A DNA stretch of 64,000 nt, taken from the NCBI GenBank assembly GCA_017534815.1, contig JAFXVS010000017.1, positions 45,845-109,844 of the forward strand, read 5' to 3'. Below the pieces are notes generated by a model that was given only the letters and a program-made list of their open reading frames with translations, had not been told where the DNA came from and searched no databases. Position 1 is the first letter of the stretch. Each line of letters starts with the position of its first letter. The stretch is from Bacteroidaceae bacterium (GTDB lineage: Bacteria; Bacteroidota; Bacteroidia; Bacteroidales; Bacteroidaceae). A program made the translations under genes and the position numbers. Shown in pieces: positions 27,538-37,294 of this stretch.

Positions 27538-28893
27538 ATGAAAGAAGTCAGAGAGAAAGTACGGAGTTTCATCGGCAAAAACGCCCTTCTGAAGGACAGT
27601 GCACGAGTGGTGGTCGGCTTGAGTGGCGGGCCTGATTCGGTGTGTCTGGCGCTGCTGCTGAAGGAACTGGGATATGAGGTGGTGGCAGCTCACTGCAATT
27701 TCCATTTGAGGGGCGAGGAGAGCATGAGGGATGAATTGTTTGTGACGGATTTGTGTGTGCAGCAAGGTTGGACACTTAAGAAAACGGACCTCGACACGGA
27801 GGCATACGCTCTTCAGCAGGGCATCAGCATTGAGATGGCAGCACGTCATCAGCGCTACGATTGGTTCCGCAAGTTGATGGAAGAAGTGGGAGCTGAGGCT
27901 ATCGCCGTAGGGCATCATCTGGATGACAACAACGAGACTTTCCTATTGAACCTGTCGAGAGGAACGGGCATCAGGGGTTTGTGCGGAATGTGCCCTAAAC
28001 AGAACGACATCGTGCGTCCTCTACTCTGCTTGACAAGGAAAGAAATACTGGAGTATCTGGAAGATAAAGGACAGGAGTATGTGACAGACCACACCAATCT
28101 GGAGAATCAATTTGCACGGAACAAGGTGCGTCTGGATGTGATGCCGCTGTTGGAAAGCATCAATCAAGGGGCAGCCAAGAACCTGGCTTCAACCATGGAA
28201 AATCTGACAGAAGTGGAGAAGGTCTATCGGAAGGCGATGGAAGATGCCATCTGTCAATGCTGCAAGAAAAAGGAGAACGGAGCGGTGGTGATTGACATTG
28301 AGCAATTGAGAAGCCAACCCTCCCCTATCTCTGTACTGCACGAAGTGCTTTCACCCATGGGGTTCAATAAGTTGCAACTGAAGGAGATACTGGCATCCAT
28401 TAGCAAAAGTGGAAAGATGTTTGTAGCTGAAGGCTGGAGAGGCTTGATTGACAGGCAACAGATTGTTGTAGAGCGTGACGTTAACCATAACCAACCTTCT
28501 CAACTCTCAACTCTCAACATTCAACCTTCAATTCTCAACCCAACCATCCTTCCTATCGAAGAGGTCATCATCAAGAAAGATCCACACTATGCCTACCTCG
28601 ATACCGACAAGTTGCATGGAGAACTGACCCTACGCACACCCAGAGAAGGCGACACCTTTGCACCCTTTGGTATGGAAGGCAAGCGGAAACTGCTCAGTGA
28701 CTTCCTGACCAATCAGAAACTCAGCCGCTTTGAAAAAGAAAGACAACCTCTTCTCATGGATGGTGAAGAGATAGCCTGGGTGGTAGGTCGAAGGAGTTCC
28801 GAACTATATCGGGTGGATGATAACACAAAAATAGTCATGTGTCTATATTGTGATAATATCATTGGCATTCCCCCAACTTTCAGAAACAAATAA
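27538..28893 (+). CDS. tilS: tRNA(Ile)-lysidine synthase
   Basis: 451 residues; modifies C34 of the CAU-anticodon tRNA-Ile to lysidine. PP-loop motif SGGPDS at residues 29-34, then AAHCNFHLRGEES and VGHHLDDNNETFL, typical of TilS. Start set at ATG 27538 because upstream in-frame codons overlap the promoter region (TACTTTTGT). Residues about 316-342 (QPSQLSTLNIQPSILNPT) are a low-complexity insert encoded by CAACTCTCAACTCTCAAC-type heptamers, located in the substrate-binding C-terminal half. Otherwise normal length. Confidence 0.92.
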   Translation: MKEVREKVRSFIGKNALLKDSARVVVGLSGGPDSVCLALLLKELGYEVVAAHCNFHLRGEESMRDELFVTDLCVQQGWTLKKTDLDTEAYALQQGISIEMAARHQRYDWFRKLMEEVGAEAIAVGHHLDDNNETFLLNLSRGTGIRGLCGMCPKQNDIVRPLLCLTRKEILEYLEDKGQEYVTDHTNLENQFARNKVRLDVMPLLESINQGAAKNLASTMENLTEVEKVYRKAMEDAICQCCKKKENGAVVIDIEQLRSQPSPISVLHEVLSPMGFNKLQLKEILASISKSGKMFVAEGWRGLIDRQQIVVERDVNHNQPSQLSTLNIQPSILNPTILPIEEVIIKKDPHYAYLDTDKLHGELTLRTPREGDTFAPFGMEGKRKLLSDFLTNQKLSRFEKERQPLLMDGEEIAWVVGRRSSELYRVDDNTKIVMCLYCDNIIGIPPTFRNK

Positions 28894-29054
28894 CCTAATA
28901 ATTAAATAACAAAATAACTTTGGGGGGAAACTTTGATTTCATTATCCTCACAGCACAATTGTTCTTATTGTCAAATGAACTCTCTTTATGAAGATAAAGT
29001 GAGATAGGATCAATCCAATTGAGGATAATTGTTGAATATGTCATTTATTTTTCG

Positions 29055-29063
29055 TACCTTTGC
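29055..29063 (+). promoter_or_regulatory. -7 promoter element for the DUF4886 gene
   Basis: TACCTTTGC on the plus strand, 30 bp upstream of the start codon. It rules out the earlier in-frame ATG at 29060. Confidence 0.75.
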
Positions 29064-29092
29064 AGCCGAAATCGGATAAGAACCACACATAT

Positions 29093-30202
29093 ATGAAGGA
29101 TATGAAGAGATTTGTGTTGATAGGGATGCTCGCTGTGTTTTGCATGCAGGGAATGGCACAGACGACGAAGACGACAACAACAAAGAAGCCTGCAACGACG
29201 AAGACCACGGCGACAAAGAAGCAAACATCATCATCGAAGCAGACAACGACAACCACAGCAACAAAGACGACGACGGACAAGACTGCCTTCAAGGAGAAGA
29301 CCACGGCAGACAATCAGGCGCAGAAGGAAAGTGTGGCAATGCAACAGACGACTGGTTATCTGTACAACGCTCCCCTGCCCTACATGCCCATGAAGCTGGA
29401 CGTGCTCTTCGTGGGCAACTCGTTTAGCATCGACACAAGTGCCGCGCTGCCGTCGATTCTGAGTTCGCTGGGCATCACGAACGTGAACGTGTACGTGCTC
29501 TATCGCGGCGGATGTTCGATGAAGCAGCACTACGAGTATTTCAAGAGCGGGGAGAAGGTGTATGAGCTGTATCGCTACAACTATCAGGGGGAGCAGCAGC
29601 TGGAGAAGGCGACGAGCATCGGCGAGGTGATGCAGCGGTTCCCCTACGACGTGGTGGTGTGGCAGCAGTATTCGCTGGATTCGGGCGATCACAGCACTTA
29701 TGAGCCCTACCTGTCGAAGCTGATTCAGGCATACAACATCACGAAACTGTCTGCCCGCACGACTTTCGCTTTCAACGAGACTTGGGCATACGCGTCGAAC
29801 AACAAGAACCTGCCGAAGTACAAGAACCAGAAAAACATGTGGAGGAGCATCTGCACGTCGGTGAGGAAGATGAAGGCGGTGTCAGGCATCGATGTGGTCA
29901 TCCCTTGCGGCACGGCTGTGCAGAATGCACGAGAGGTGGAAGCGCTGAAGATTGACAACGAACTGACGCGCGACGGCACGCACATCAACTTCTATGCGGG
30001 ACGTTATCTGCTGGCCTGCACGTTCTTCGAGAGCATCATTGCTCCTTGTCTGAACCGCAGCATCCGTGATGACAACACCGTCTATGGCAAGAGTACAGAC
30101 ATCGGTCAGGTGACCGACACGAACCGGAGACTGTTGCAAAACTGTGCGCGCCTCGCAGTGGCTAACAATTATGAAATCAGCGAGTTCGTGAGAGCAGAAT
30201 GA
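29093..30202 (+). CDS. DUF4886 secreted SGNH-like protein with Thr/Lys-rich linker
   Basis: 369 residues. Signal peptide up to GMAQ (about residue 23), then a low-complexity Thr/Lys/Ala linker (about 24-75) built from ACAACGAAG-like codons, then the globular DUF4886 domain with FVGNSFSIDT (GxS-type block I of SGNH hydrolases), VVVWQQYSLDSGD and DGTHINFYAGRYL (His of block V). Likely an exported esterase-type enzyme acting on glycans; substrate unknown. Alternative start at 29102. A partial duplication of its 3' end lies at 30241. Confidence 0.82.
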   Translation: MKDMKRFVLIGMLAVFCMQGMAQTTKTTTTKKPATTKTTATKKQTSSSKQTTTTTATKTTTDKTAFKEKTTADNQAQKESVAMQQTTGYLYNAPLPYMPMKLDVLFVGNSFSIDTSAALPSILSSLGITNVNVYVLYRGGCSMKQHYEYFKSGEKVYELYRYNYQGEQQLEKATSIGEVMQRFPYDVVVWQQYSLDSGDHSTYEPYLSKLIQAYNITKLSARTTFAFNETWAYASNNKNLPKYKNQKNMWRSICTSVRKMKAVSGIDVVIPCGTAVQNAREVEALKIDNELTRDGTHINFYAGRYLLACTFFESIIAPCLNRSIRDDNTVYGKSTDIGQVTDTNRRLLQNCARLAVANNYEISEFVRAE

Positions 30203-30255
30203 TGCTTGCATCAATTATGCCGAACCTGAGCTGATTATACAAATCAGCGAGTTCG
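30174..30255 (+). repeat. 15-bp direct repeat duplicating the 3' end of the DUF4886 gene
   Basis: AAATCAGCGAGTTCG occurs at 30174-30188 inside the last codons of the gene and again at 30241-30255 after its stop, where the same frame reads ISEFAGQ-stop. Confidence 0.8.
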
Positions 30256-30333
30256 CAGGGCAGTAAATGTTAAACTACTTTAATAAAAAAACATTTGCGG
30301 ACGTTTCCTTCGTGATGATAGAAAGGAAAAGAG

Positions 30334-30342
30334 TAACTTTGC
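30334..30342 (+). promoter_or_regulatory. -7 promoter element for the gene at 30396
   Basis: TAACTTTGC on the plus strand, 54 bp upstream of the start codon. Confidence 0.65.
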
Positions 30343-30395
30343 AGCATCTTATTGATAAAGTAACAAATAACATCGACAAAGAAACTGATAAAAAT

Positions 30396-30887
30396 ATGAA
30401 AAAAATCATTCTCTCTCTGCTTGTGCTGATGGCATCGGTAGCAAGCATCCAGGCGCAAGAACTTTTCAAGACCGTACGTGAAAATGCCACAAAAGTGGTG
30501 AACAACCCCGCCGCATCTGACGAGGAAGTCCAGATTAACCAGTTCAAGGTGACTGCCCTGAACTATCTGTCCATGATGGTGCAGAAGCGTGGTCTGAAGA
30601 AGGACACTTACTTCTATGACAGTCAGGCGGTGAACATGACTTCGTTCGTGACCGATTTCCAGGTGAATCTGGAGAAGGCACGCAACATCTCTCCTGCCAA
30701 GCGTATGGAGGTGCTCAAGATCTACACGGATGCCAGCAAATACAACCCCATGTTTAAGGATACAGACAAGGAGCGTGCCAATGTGTATGTGGATGACAAG
30801 AAGACCTTGACTCCTTTCTGCCTCGACACCGACTGGGAAAAGGCATACGACCAAGCTACGACACTGGTAAAGGCCGCGCTGAAGTAA
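30396..30887 (+). CDS. Small secreted protein of unknown function
   Basis: 163 residues starting MKKIILSLLVLMASVASIQAQ (signal peptide, cleavage near AQ). The mature part is helical with no recognised domain (ENATKVVNNPAASDEEVQINQFKV, LNYLSMMVQKRG, TFCLDTDW-like end). The start at 30396 is chosen because the promoter element lies at 30334. Followed by uxaA after 46 bp on the same strand. Confidence 0.72.
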   Translation: MKKIILSLLVLMASVASIQAQELFKTVRENATKVVNNPAASDEEVQINQFKVTALNYLSMMVQKRGLKKDTYFYDSQAVNMTSFVTDFQVNLEKARNISPAKRMEVLKIYTDASKYNPMFKDTDKERANVYVDDKKTLTPFCLDTDWEKAYDQATTLVKAALK

Positions 30888-30933
30888 GCATGTATAATGT
30901 CAAATCTGAAAAACATTTGGCATTCGAACAAAT

Positions 30934-32469
30934 ATGAAGACTATCAGAATCAACCCTGCCGACAATGTGGCTGTCGCCATCGAGGCGCTCAAGGCGGGTG
31001 AAACCATTGACATAGAAGGACAGCGCATCACGCTCAACAACGATGTTCCTGCTGGCCATAAGATTCTCCTCTCCGACCTCGTCGAAGGGGAGAATGTCAT
31101 CAAATACGGCTATCCCATCGGACATCTGAAGGAAAGTCATCAGCAGGGCGACTGGATTTGCCACGATCATATCCAGACGAATCTTGCCGGCTTGCTCGAC
31201 TATGAATACAAGCCTGTCGGCAAGGAGGAACTGACGAATCCAGCCTACGAGGAATGGTTCCCCAAGGAGCAACTCACATTCCAAGGTTATCGCCGCAAGA
31301 ATGGCGAGGTGGGCATCCGCAATGAAGTGTGGATTGTACCAACGGTGGGGTGTGTGAACGGCATCGTCAATCAGTTAGCAGAAAGGCTCAGGCAAGAGGC
31401 TTCCCAACTCTCAGCCCTCAACGCAGAATGCTCAACTCCCCTGCGCATCGTTGCCTATCCCCACAATTATGGCTGTTCTCAACTCTCTGACGATCACGAG
31501 AACACCCGCAAGGTGCTACGCGACCTCGTGCTGCATCCCAATGCCGGTGCCGTACTGGTGGTGGGGCTTGGCTGTGAGAACAATCAGCCCGATCAGTTTG
31601 AGCAACTTCTGGGTGACTACGACAAGGAGCGCATCCGTTTCATGGTTACACAGAAAGTGGAGGGCGACGAGGTGGAGGAAGGCATGAAGATGCTGCGTGA
31701 ACTCTACTGCATAGCCGCCAAGGACAAGCGTGAAGCCATTCCCCTTTCAGAACTCCGTGTGGGTCTGAAGTGTGGAGGCTCTGACGGTTTCTCTGGCATT
31801 ACAGCCAATCCGCTCTTGGGCGTTTTCAGCGATTTCATCGTTAGTCAAGGTGGAACCACCGTCCTGACCGAAGTGCCGGAGATGTTTGGCGCTGAGACCA
31901 TTCTGATGAACCGTTGCGAGACACCAGAGCTCTTCCAGCAAACGGTCAAGCTCGTCAATGACTTCAAGCAATACTTCCTGTCACATGGCGAACCAGTGGG
32001 CGAGAATCCGTCGCCTGGCAACAAAGCTGGTGGCATCTCCACCCTTGAAGAGAAAGCATTGGGTTGTACGCAGAAATGTGGCAAGAGTGCCGTGAAGGGC
32101 GTCTTACCTTACGGAGAGCGTCTCACGACGAAGGGTCTGAACCTTCTTTCCGCTCCAGGCAATGACCTCGTGGCTTCGACTGCGTTGGCATCTTCTGGAT
32201 GCCACATCGTGCTCTTCACAACGGGTCGAGGCACCCCCTTCGGCACCTTCGTCCCCACCCTCAAAGTGAGCACCAATAGCACCCTCGCCAAGAACAAGCC
32301 CACATGGATTGACTTTAATGCTGGCACGATTGTAGAAGGTGAACCGATGATAGAGGTCTTCAGACGTTTCACGCAGAAAGTCATTAAGATAGCCAGCGGA
32401 GAACTCACTTGGAATGAAAAGAAGGACTATCAGGAAATCGCCATTTTCAAGAACGGTGTGACATTATAA
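30934..32469 (+). CDS. uxaA: Altronate dehydratase
   Basis: 511 residues; converts D-altronate to 2-keto-3-deoxygluconate in galacturonate breakdown. N-terminal SAF domain (residues 1-95), then the catalytic half with EVWIVPTVGCVNG, PHNYGCSQLSDDHENTR, GLGCENNQ, LKCGGSDGFSGITANP and CTQKCGKSAVKG (iron-binding Cys). Residues about 157-168 (QLSALNAECSTP) look longer than in relatives and are encoded by CAACTCTCAGCCCTCAAC. Other uronate genes are not in the window; an NhaC antiporter follows. Confidence 0.92.
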   Translation: MKTIRINPADNVAVAIEALKAGETIDIEGQRITLNNDVPAGHKILLSDLVEGENVIKYGYPIGHLKESHQQGDWICHDHIQTNLAGLLDYEYKPVGKEELTNPAYEEWFPKEQLTFQGYRRKNGEVGIRNEVWIVPTVGCVNGIVNQLAERLRQEASQLSALNAECSTPLRIVAYPHNYGCSQLSDDHENTRKVLRDLVLHPNAGAVLVVGLGCENNQPDQFEQLLGDYDKERIRFMVTQKVEGDEVEEGMKMLRELYCIAAKDKREAIPLSELRVGLKCGGSDGFSGITANPLLGVFSDFIVSQGGTTVLTEVPEMFGAETILMNRCETPELFQQTVKLVNDFKQYFLSHGEPVGENPSPGNKAGGISTLEEKALGCTQKCGKSAVKGVLPYGERLTTKGLNLLSAPGNDLVASTALASSGCHIVLFTTGRGTPFGTFVPTLKVSTNSTLAKNKPTWIDFNAGTIVEGEPMIEVFRRFTQKVIKIASGELTWNEKKDYQEIAIFKNGVTL

Positions 32470-32503
32470 GAATAGGAAAGCTCAGGTTGTCAATTCTAAA
32501 GAA

Positions 32504-33763
32504 ATGAAAGCACTCAGCCCACTCATCGTATTCCTCATCCTCTATCTTGCCACCAGCATCATCGCGCAGGATTTCTACAAGGTGCCCATCGCTGTGGCCT
32601 TCCTTGTCAGTGCCATCTACGCGCTGCTGACTGTCAAGGGGACGATGAACCAGCGCATCGGCATCTTTGCCAAAGGTGCAGGCAACCCGACGATGGTGCT
32701 GATGCTCGCCATCTTCATTCTGGCTGGGGCTTTTGCGGCATCGGCCAAGACGATGGGAGCGGTGGACGCGACGGTGAATCTCGCGTTGAAATACCTGCCT
32801 GAGCAAGCAATCCTGCCTGGCATCTTCCTCGCTTCATGCTTCATCTCCCTCAGTATCGGCACCAGTTGCGGAACCATTGCCGCGCTGACTCCGCTCGCTG
32901 TCGGCATTGCCACGCAGTCGGACATCAGCATTCCCCTCATGGTCGGACTCGTGGTGGGCGGTACATACTTTGGCGACAACCTCTCCTTCATCAGCGACAC
33001 CACCATCGTGGCAACCCAGACACAAGGATGCACCATGCGAGACAAGTTCCGTGTGAACATCCGCATCGTCGCACCCGTCGCCCTCTTGATGCTCATTGTT
33101 TACTTCTTCCTCGGCAAAAGCGTCAGCACCCCCACCGATGTGGGCGATGTGAACTTCTGGCTCGTCCTCCCCTACCTTGCGGTAGTCATTCTTGCTATCT
33201 GTGGCATGAACGTGCTGCTGACCCTCGGCATCGGCATCCTTCTCACAGGCATCATCGGTATGGTGATGGGAACCTATGACGTGTTCGGTTGGTTTGCAGC
33301 AATGAACGAGGGCATGATGGGTATGTCCGAACTCATCATCGTCACTATTCTGGCAGGTGGTATGCTGGAAATCATCCGTCATAACGGCGGCATCGACCTC
33401 ATCATCAAGGCGCTGACCCGAAACATCCGCAACAAGAGAGGCGGTGAACTCAGCATCGCCGCACTCACCAGTCTGGTGAACGTCTGTACCGCCAACAACA
33501 CCGTCGCCATCCTCACGACGGGTCCCATAGCCAAGGACATCGCCAAGCGTTTCAAGATTGACCCACGCAAATCCGCTTCCATCCTTGACACCGCCTCCTG
33601 CTTCACACAGGGTCTCCTTCCCTACGGCGCACAAGTGCTCATCGCCGCAGGACTTGCTGAGGTGAACCCCATCGCCATCATTCCCAACCTCTACTATCCC
33701 ATGCTCATCGGGTTAGCGCTCCTTCTGGCGATAGTTTTCAGATACCCACGCAAATACTCATAA
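32504..33763 (+). CDS. NhaC-family Na+/H+ antiporter
   Basis: 419-residue membrane protein with about eleven TM segments. Motifs of the NhaC family include GTSCGTIAALTPL, GGTYFGDNLSFISDTTIVATQTQGC and LVNVCTANNTVAIL. Expels sodium, possibly linked to a sodium-coupled V-ATPase, though the sequence does not prove this. Starts 34 bp after uxaA, likely same transcript. Confidence 0.88.
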   Translation: MKALSPLIVFLILYLATSIIAQDFYKVPIAVAFLVSAIYALLTVKGTMNQRIGIFAKGAGNPTMVLMLAIFILAGAFAASAKTMGAVDATVNLALKYLPEQAILPGIFLASCFISLSIGTSCGTIAALTPLAVGIATQSDISIPLMVGLVVGGTYFGDNLSFISDTTIVATQTQGCTMRDKFRVNIRIVAPVALLMLIVYFFLGKSVSTPTDVGDVNFWLVLPYLAVVILAICGMNVLLTLGIGILLTGIIGMVMGTYDVFGWFAAMNEGMMGMSELIIVTILAGGMLEIIRHNGGIDLIIKALTRNIRNKRGGELSIAALTSLVNVCTANNTVAILTTGPIAKDIAKRFKIDPRKSASILDTASCFTQGLLPYGAQVLIAAGLAEVNPIAIIPNLYYPMLIGLALLLAIVFRYPRKYS

Positions 33764-33776
33764 AATCCAAACAGAC

Positions 33777-34328
33777 ATGAACAGCAAATTCACTCTTAAT
33801 ACACTCATTGCACTCCTCATTTCTCTCCTGACACTCACGGCCTGTGAGCAAGAGACCACATATCACACCTACGAGAACGGGCGTCTCCCTTACATCCTCG
33901 ATGTGCCCGACAACTGGGAGATGGACGAATCCAGCCCCGTCTTCATCAAGTTCCAGAACGCAGAGCGAACCATTTCCATCAGTTGCGAAATCGGTGAGCA
34001 CACCCTCATCCCCGACCGTTACTTCAATGCCTTCTACGAATTTCTCTACATGGAGCACGAGGCCGCCATCTACAATCCAGCCAGAATCCAAAAGACCGAC
34101 AGCCTCTATATCATGAATTGGAAGGAAAATGACAGCACCTTCGTATTCGACGGTTCCAAGCCTATGAACGGCTACCTCTGCGGCATTCAGGTAACCACCA
34201 CAACCCAGACGCTGGAGGAAGGCTACACCATCTTCCAGCACGTCTTCGAGAGTATCCGTCCCAACCCCAACTTCATCGCCCCCATCACGCAGGAGGACGA
34301 TGATCTGATGGACTTCTACGAAGACTAA
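33777..34328 (+). CDS. Lipoprotein of unknown function
   Basis: 183 residues with lipobox LTLTAC (Cys23). Acidic, beta-rich mature part (NGRLPYILDVPDNWEMDESSPVFIKFQNAERTI...). No family recognised. Starts 13 bp after the antiporter stop, so probably co-transcribed with it. Confidence 0.72.
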   Translation: MNSKFTLNTLIALLISLLTLTACEQETTYHTYENGRLPYILDVPDNWEMDESSPVFIKFQNAERTISISCEIGEHTLIPDRYFNAFYEFLYMEHEAAIYNPARIQKTDSLYIMNWKENDSTFVFDGSKPMNGYLCGIQVTTTTQTLEEGYTIFQHVFESIRPNPNFIAPITQEDDDLMDFYED

Positions 34329-34365
34329 AAATCAACTATTCAAGAAAGATTGAGATTTCCTACCG

Positions 34366-35079
34366 TCACTTCTCGAAGTGCTGGTAGTCTTTCACTGTGC
34401 GCCATGCACCGCCCCAGCGGAACCCGTGCTGAATGAAGAGTCGGTAGCAGAGGTCGTTGGTGTCAATGAAGGTCACAGGCAACTTGCGTCCAGCCGAGCG
34501 GTTGGTCGCATAGGGCTTGCCGTTGGCAGGTTCCACCTTGCCGTTGTTCAAGTGGATGTAAGGATTGTACAAAGGATTCACGTCGATGGCCAATCCTTGA
34601 GCATGTTTTGAAAGTTTGGTCGTGCCAGAGACGACGCGGAAGTTGAAGCTCGACGTGTTGTCTGCCGCCATGCTGCGTTCATCGTCACCGTCGTATTCGT
34701 CGATGAGCACGATGCGCTCCACCTTGTAATTGGCCTCGTATAACTTCCGAAAGATATCCACAAGATCATTGGCGATGGACTTGTTGCAAACGATTTCCCC
34801 TAATTGGGTCTTCCCATCAACGTTGCGATGGAGCACCTTCACGTAGCGGAGCGTCGAACGCGGCACCGTGCAGTTCTGCTTGAACGATTTGCCCTGCATG
34901 CGACTGAAAACAGCATCGCTGATGGCGCTAACGGTGAAACACGAGTCGATGCCGTATGCTTTGACAGCATCGTCGCTCACAACGGCAGCAGGCGTCCATT
35001 TCTTCAGGACTGTCAACTCATCCATTTGAAAAAACGAGCAACAGACAAGGGCGATGATTGATAATAGAATGGCTTTCAT
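34366..35079 (-). CDS. M15-family D,D/L,D-carboxypeptidase-like exported protein
   Basis: 237 residues, N-terminal hydrophobic signal (MKAILLSIIALVCCSFF, possible lipobox-like CC). Zinc-site motifs of the M15/VanY-DacL group are seen: SKHAQGLAIDVNP (His and Asp ligands) and DYQHFE (final His ligand). Probably trims peptidoglycan peptides. Starts 12 bp after hisB, in the same direction, so likely transcribed with the his genes. Confidence 0.85.
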   Translation of the reverse strand: MKAILLSIIALVCCSFFQMDELTVLKKWTPAAVVSDDAVKAYGIDSCFTVSAISDAVFSRMQGKSFKQNCTVPRSTLRYVKVLHRNVDGKTQLGEIVCNKSIANDLVDIFRKLYEANYKVERIVLIDEYDGDDERSMAADNTSSFNFRVVSGTTKLSKHAQGLAIDVNPLYNPYIHLNNGKVEPANGKPYATNRSAGRKLPVTFIDTNDLCYRLFIQHGFRWGGAWRTVKDYQHFEK

Positions 35080-35091
35080 ATCAGCATCTTC

Positions 35092-36192
35092 TTACAACAC
35101 TCCTTTGCTGGAAGGGAGTTGGAACTTGTAGATGTCACGCTTGACGGCCATCTTGATGCTGCGGGCGAGAGCCTTGAAGATTCCTTCGATCTTGTGATGC
35201 TCATTGTCGCCATTGGCACGAATGTTGAGATTCATGCGAGCGGCATCACTGAATGACTTGAAGAAGTGGAGGAACATTTCTGTAGGCATATCACCTACCC
35301 TCTCGCGGTGGAATTCAGCATTCCAAACGAGCCAAGCACGTCCACCAAAGTCGAGAGCCACCTGACATAGGCAGTCATCCATAGGAAGGGTGTAGCCGTA
35401 GGTGTCGGCAGTACCGTTGAGGTCATAGCCGTAGCGTTCGATGCCGCGTTTGTCGCCAAGAGCTTTGGCGATACACTCGCCGAGGGCGATGCCAGTGTCC
35501 TCGATGGTGTGGTGTTCATCCACGTTGAGGTCGCCCTTCACATGGATACGAAGGTCGATGGAGCCATGCTTGCCAATCTGCTCAAGCATGTGGTCGAAGA
35601 ATCCAAGACCTGTCTGGATGTCACACTGACCCGTACCGTCGAGATTGAGGCTGATGTCAATGTCGGTCTCCTTCGTAGTGCGACGAACACTGGCAGTGCG
35701 TTCGCCAGCGAAGAGAATCTCTGTAATTTCGTCCCACGTCTGCACGTTGTCGCCAAGGATGAGTGCCTTACAGCCAAGGTTTTCGGCAAGCTTGCGGTCA
35801 GTCTCACGGTCGCCAATAACGTAGCTATTGGCAAGGTCATACTCGCCCGTCATATATTTGGTCAGCATGGCGGTGCCAGGCTTGCGGGTCGGCAAGTTGT
35901 CGGCGGGGAAAGAGCGGTCGATGAGAATGTCATCAAAAGTGACGCCCTCTCCCTTGAGGGTGTTGAGCATGAGATTGTGCGTAGGCCAAAAGTCTGCCTC
36001 AGGATATGCGTCGCTACCCAGCCCGTCTTGGTTGCTGACCATGACGAACTCGAAATCGAGCTTAGTACGGATGAAGTTGAGGTTGCGGATGACGCCTGGC
36101 ACAAACTGGAACTTCTCGAAGGAGTCAATCTGCTCGTCGGCAGGCTCCACAAGGATGGTGCCGTCGCGGTCGATGAAAAGTGCAGTCTTCAT
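35092..36192 (-). CDS. hisB: Bifunctional histidinol-phosphatase / imidazoleglycerol-phosphate dehydratase
   Basis: 366 residues. N-terminal HAD phosphatase (about 1-165; [12 protein letters not shown] nucleophile motif, VIGDRETD) fused to the dehydratase (about 175-366; [48 protein letters not shown] with the manganese His pairs). Catalyses steps 6 and 8 of histidine synthesis. Part of hisG-D-C-B; the other his genes are not in the window. Confidence 0.95.
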   Translation of the reverse strand: MKTALFIDRDGTILVEPADEQIDSFEKFQFVPGVIRNLNFIRTKLDFEFVMVSNQDGLGSDAYPEADFWPTHNLMLNTLKGEGVTFDDILIDRSFPADNLPTRKPGTAMLTKYMTGEYDLANSYVIGDRETDRKLAENLGCKALILGDNVQTWDEITEILFAGERTASVRRTTKETDIDISLNLDGTGQCDIQTGLGFFDHMLEQIGKHGSIDLRIHVKGDLNVDEHHTIEDTGIALGECIAKALGDKRGIERYGYDLNGTADTYGYTLPMDDCLCQVALDFGGRAWLVWNAEFHRERVGDMPTEMFLHFFKSFSDAARMNLNIRANGDNEHHKIEGIFKALARSIKMAVKRDIYKFQLPSSKGVL

Positions 36193-36241
36193 ATATCAAG
36201 ATTGGAAGAATTGTATAATTGAAGAATTGAAATTCGACTGG

Positions 36242-37279
36242 CTACACGTACTGCCTGAGGGCTGAGAGAAGCTTTGTATTCTCTTCTTTGATGCCGACAG
36301 TGATGCGGAGGCAGTCACCACAGAGATGCACGCGGTTGCGGTTGCGCACCACGACGCCTTTCTGCACAAGATATTTGTAGATGCTGTCTGCATCGGTCAC
36401 CTTGACGAGCACGAAATTGGCGTCAGTGGGATAGACCTTCTTAGTGATAGGCAGCATAGCGAGAGCCTGCATGAGCGTCTGGCGCTCCTCGAGAATCATG
36501 GTGATATGGCGTTGCAGAAGCGTCACGTTGCCCAACACTTCCATCGCACGGCGCTGGGTAAGGACGTTGACGTTGTAAGGATACTTCACCTTGTTGTAGA
36601 GGCCGATGATATCGGTGCTGGCAAACGCCATGCCAAGACGAATACCAGCAGCGCCCCAAGCCTTAGAGAAAGTAGCAAGGACGATGAGGTTGGGGTATTT
36701 GGGCTGGTCGAGGCGGAAAGGACGCTGCGAGGAAAAGTCGCTGTAGGCCTCATCAACAATAACGATGCCCTGAAAGCCTTCGATGACCTTCTCAATCTTC
36801 TCACGCTGGAAAGCGTTGCCCGTAGGATTGTTGGGCGAGCAAATGAAGATAATCTTCGTGTTCTCATCGCAGGCGGCAAGCAAGGCGTCGGGGTCGATGT
36901 CGTAATGCTCATCGAGAGAAACCTTGCGGTATTCGACATCGTTCACGTCGGCACAAACCTCATACATACCATAAGTGGGGTCGATAGCGACAACATTGTC
37001 CTTGCCCGGACGGCAGAAGATGCGGAAGGGAAGGTCGATGGCCTCGTCACTACCGTTGCCAAGGAAGATATTCTCCACGGGCACCTTCTTCATGGGCGAG
37101 ATGGCCTGCTTCAGCTCTTCCTGCAAGGGGTCTGGATAGCGATTGACACCGTTGGGGAAGGGATTCTCGTTGGCGTCGAGAAAGGCATCCGCCTTCACAC
37201 CCTTGAACTCGTCACGGGCGCAACTATATGGTTTGAGCGCCCAGATGTTGGGACGCACTAATTCTTGAAGTGGTTTCAT
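36242..37279 (-). CDS. hisC: Histidinol-phosphate aminotransferase
   Basis: 345 residues, PLP-dependent class I/II aminotransferase. Substrate and cofactor motifs include [36 protein letters not shown] and the PLP lysine in [17 protein letters not shown]-terminal [11 protein letters not shown]. Starts 15 bp before hisD stop in operon order G-D-C-B. Confidence 0.95.
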   Translation of the reverse strand: MKPLQELVRPNIWALKPYSCARDEFKGVKADAFLDANENPFPNGVNRYPDPLQEELKQAISPMKKVPVENIFLGNGSDEAIDLPFRIFCRPGKDNVVAIDPTYGMYEVCADVNDVEYRKVSLDEHYDIDPDALLAACDENTKIIFICSPNNPTGNAFQREKIEKVIEGFQGIVIVDEAYSDFSSQRPFRLDQPKYPNLIVLATFSKAWGAAGIRLGMAFASTDIIGLYNKVKYPYNVNVLTQRRAMEVLGNVTLLQRHITMILEERQTLMQALAMLPITKKVYPTDANFVLVKVTDADSIYKYLVQKGVVVRNRNRVHLCGDCLRITVGIKEENTKLLSALRQYV

Positions 37280-37294
37280 AACACATTATATATA

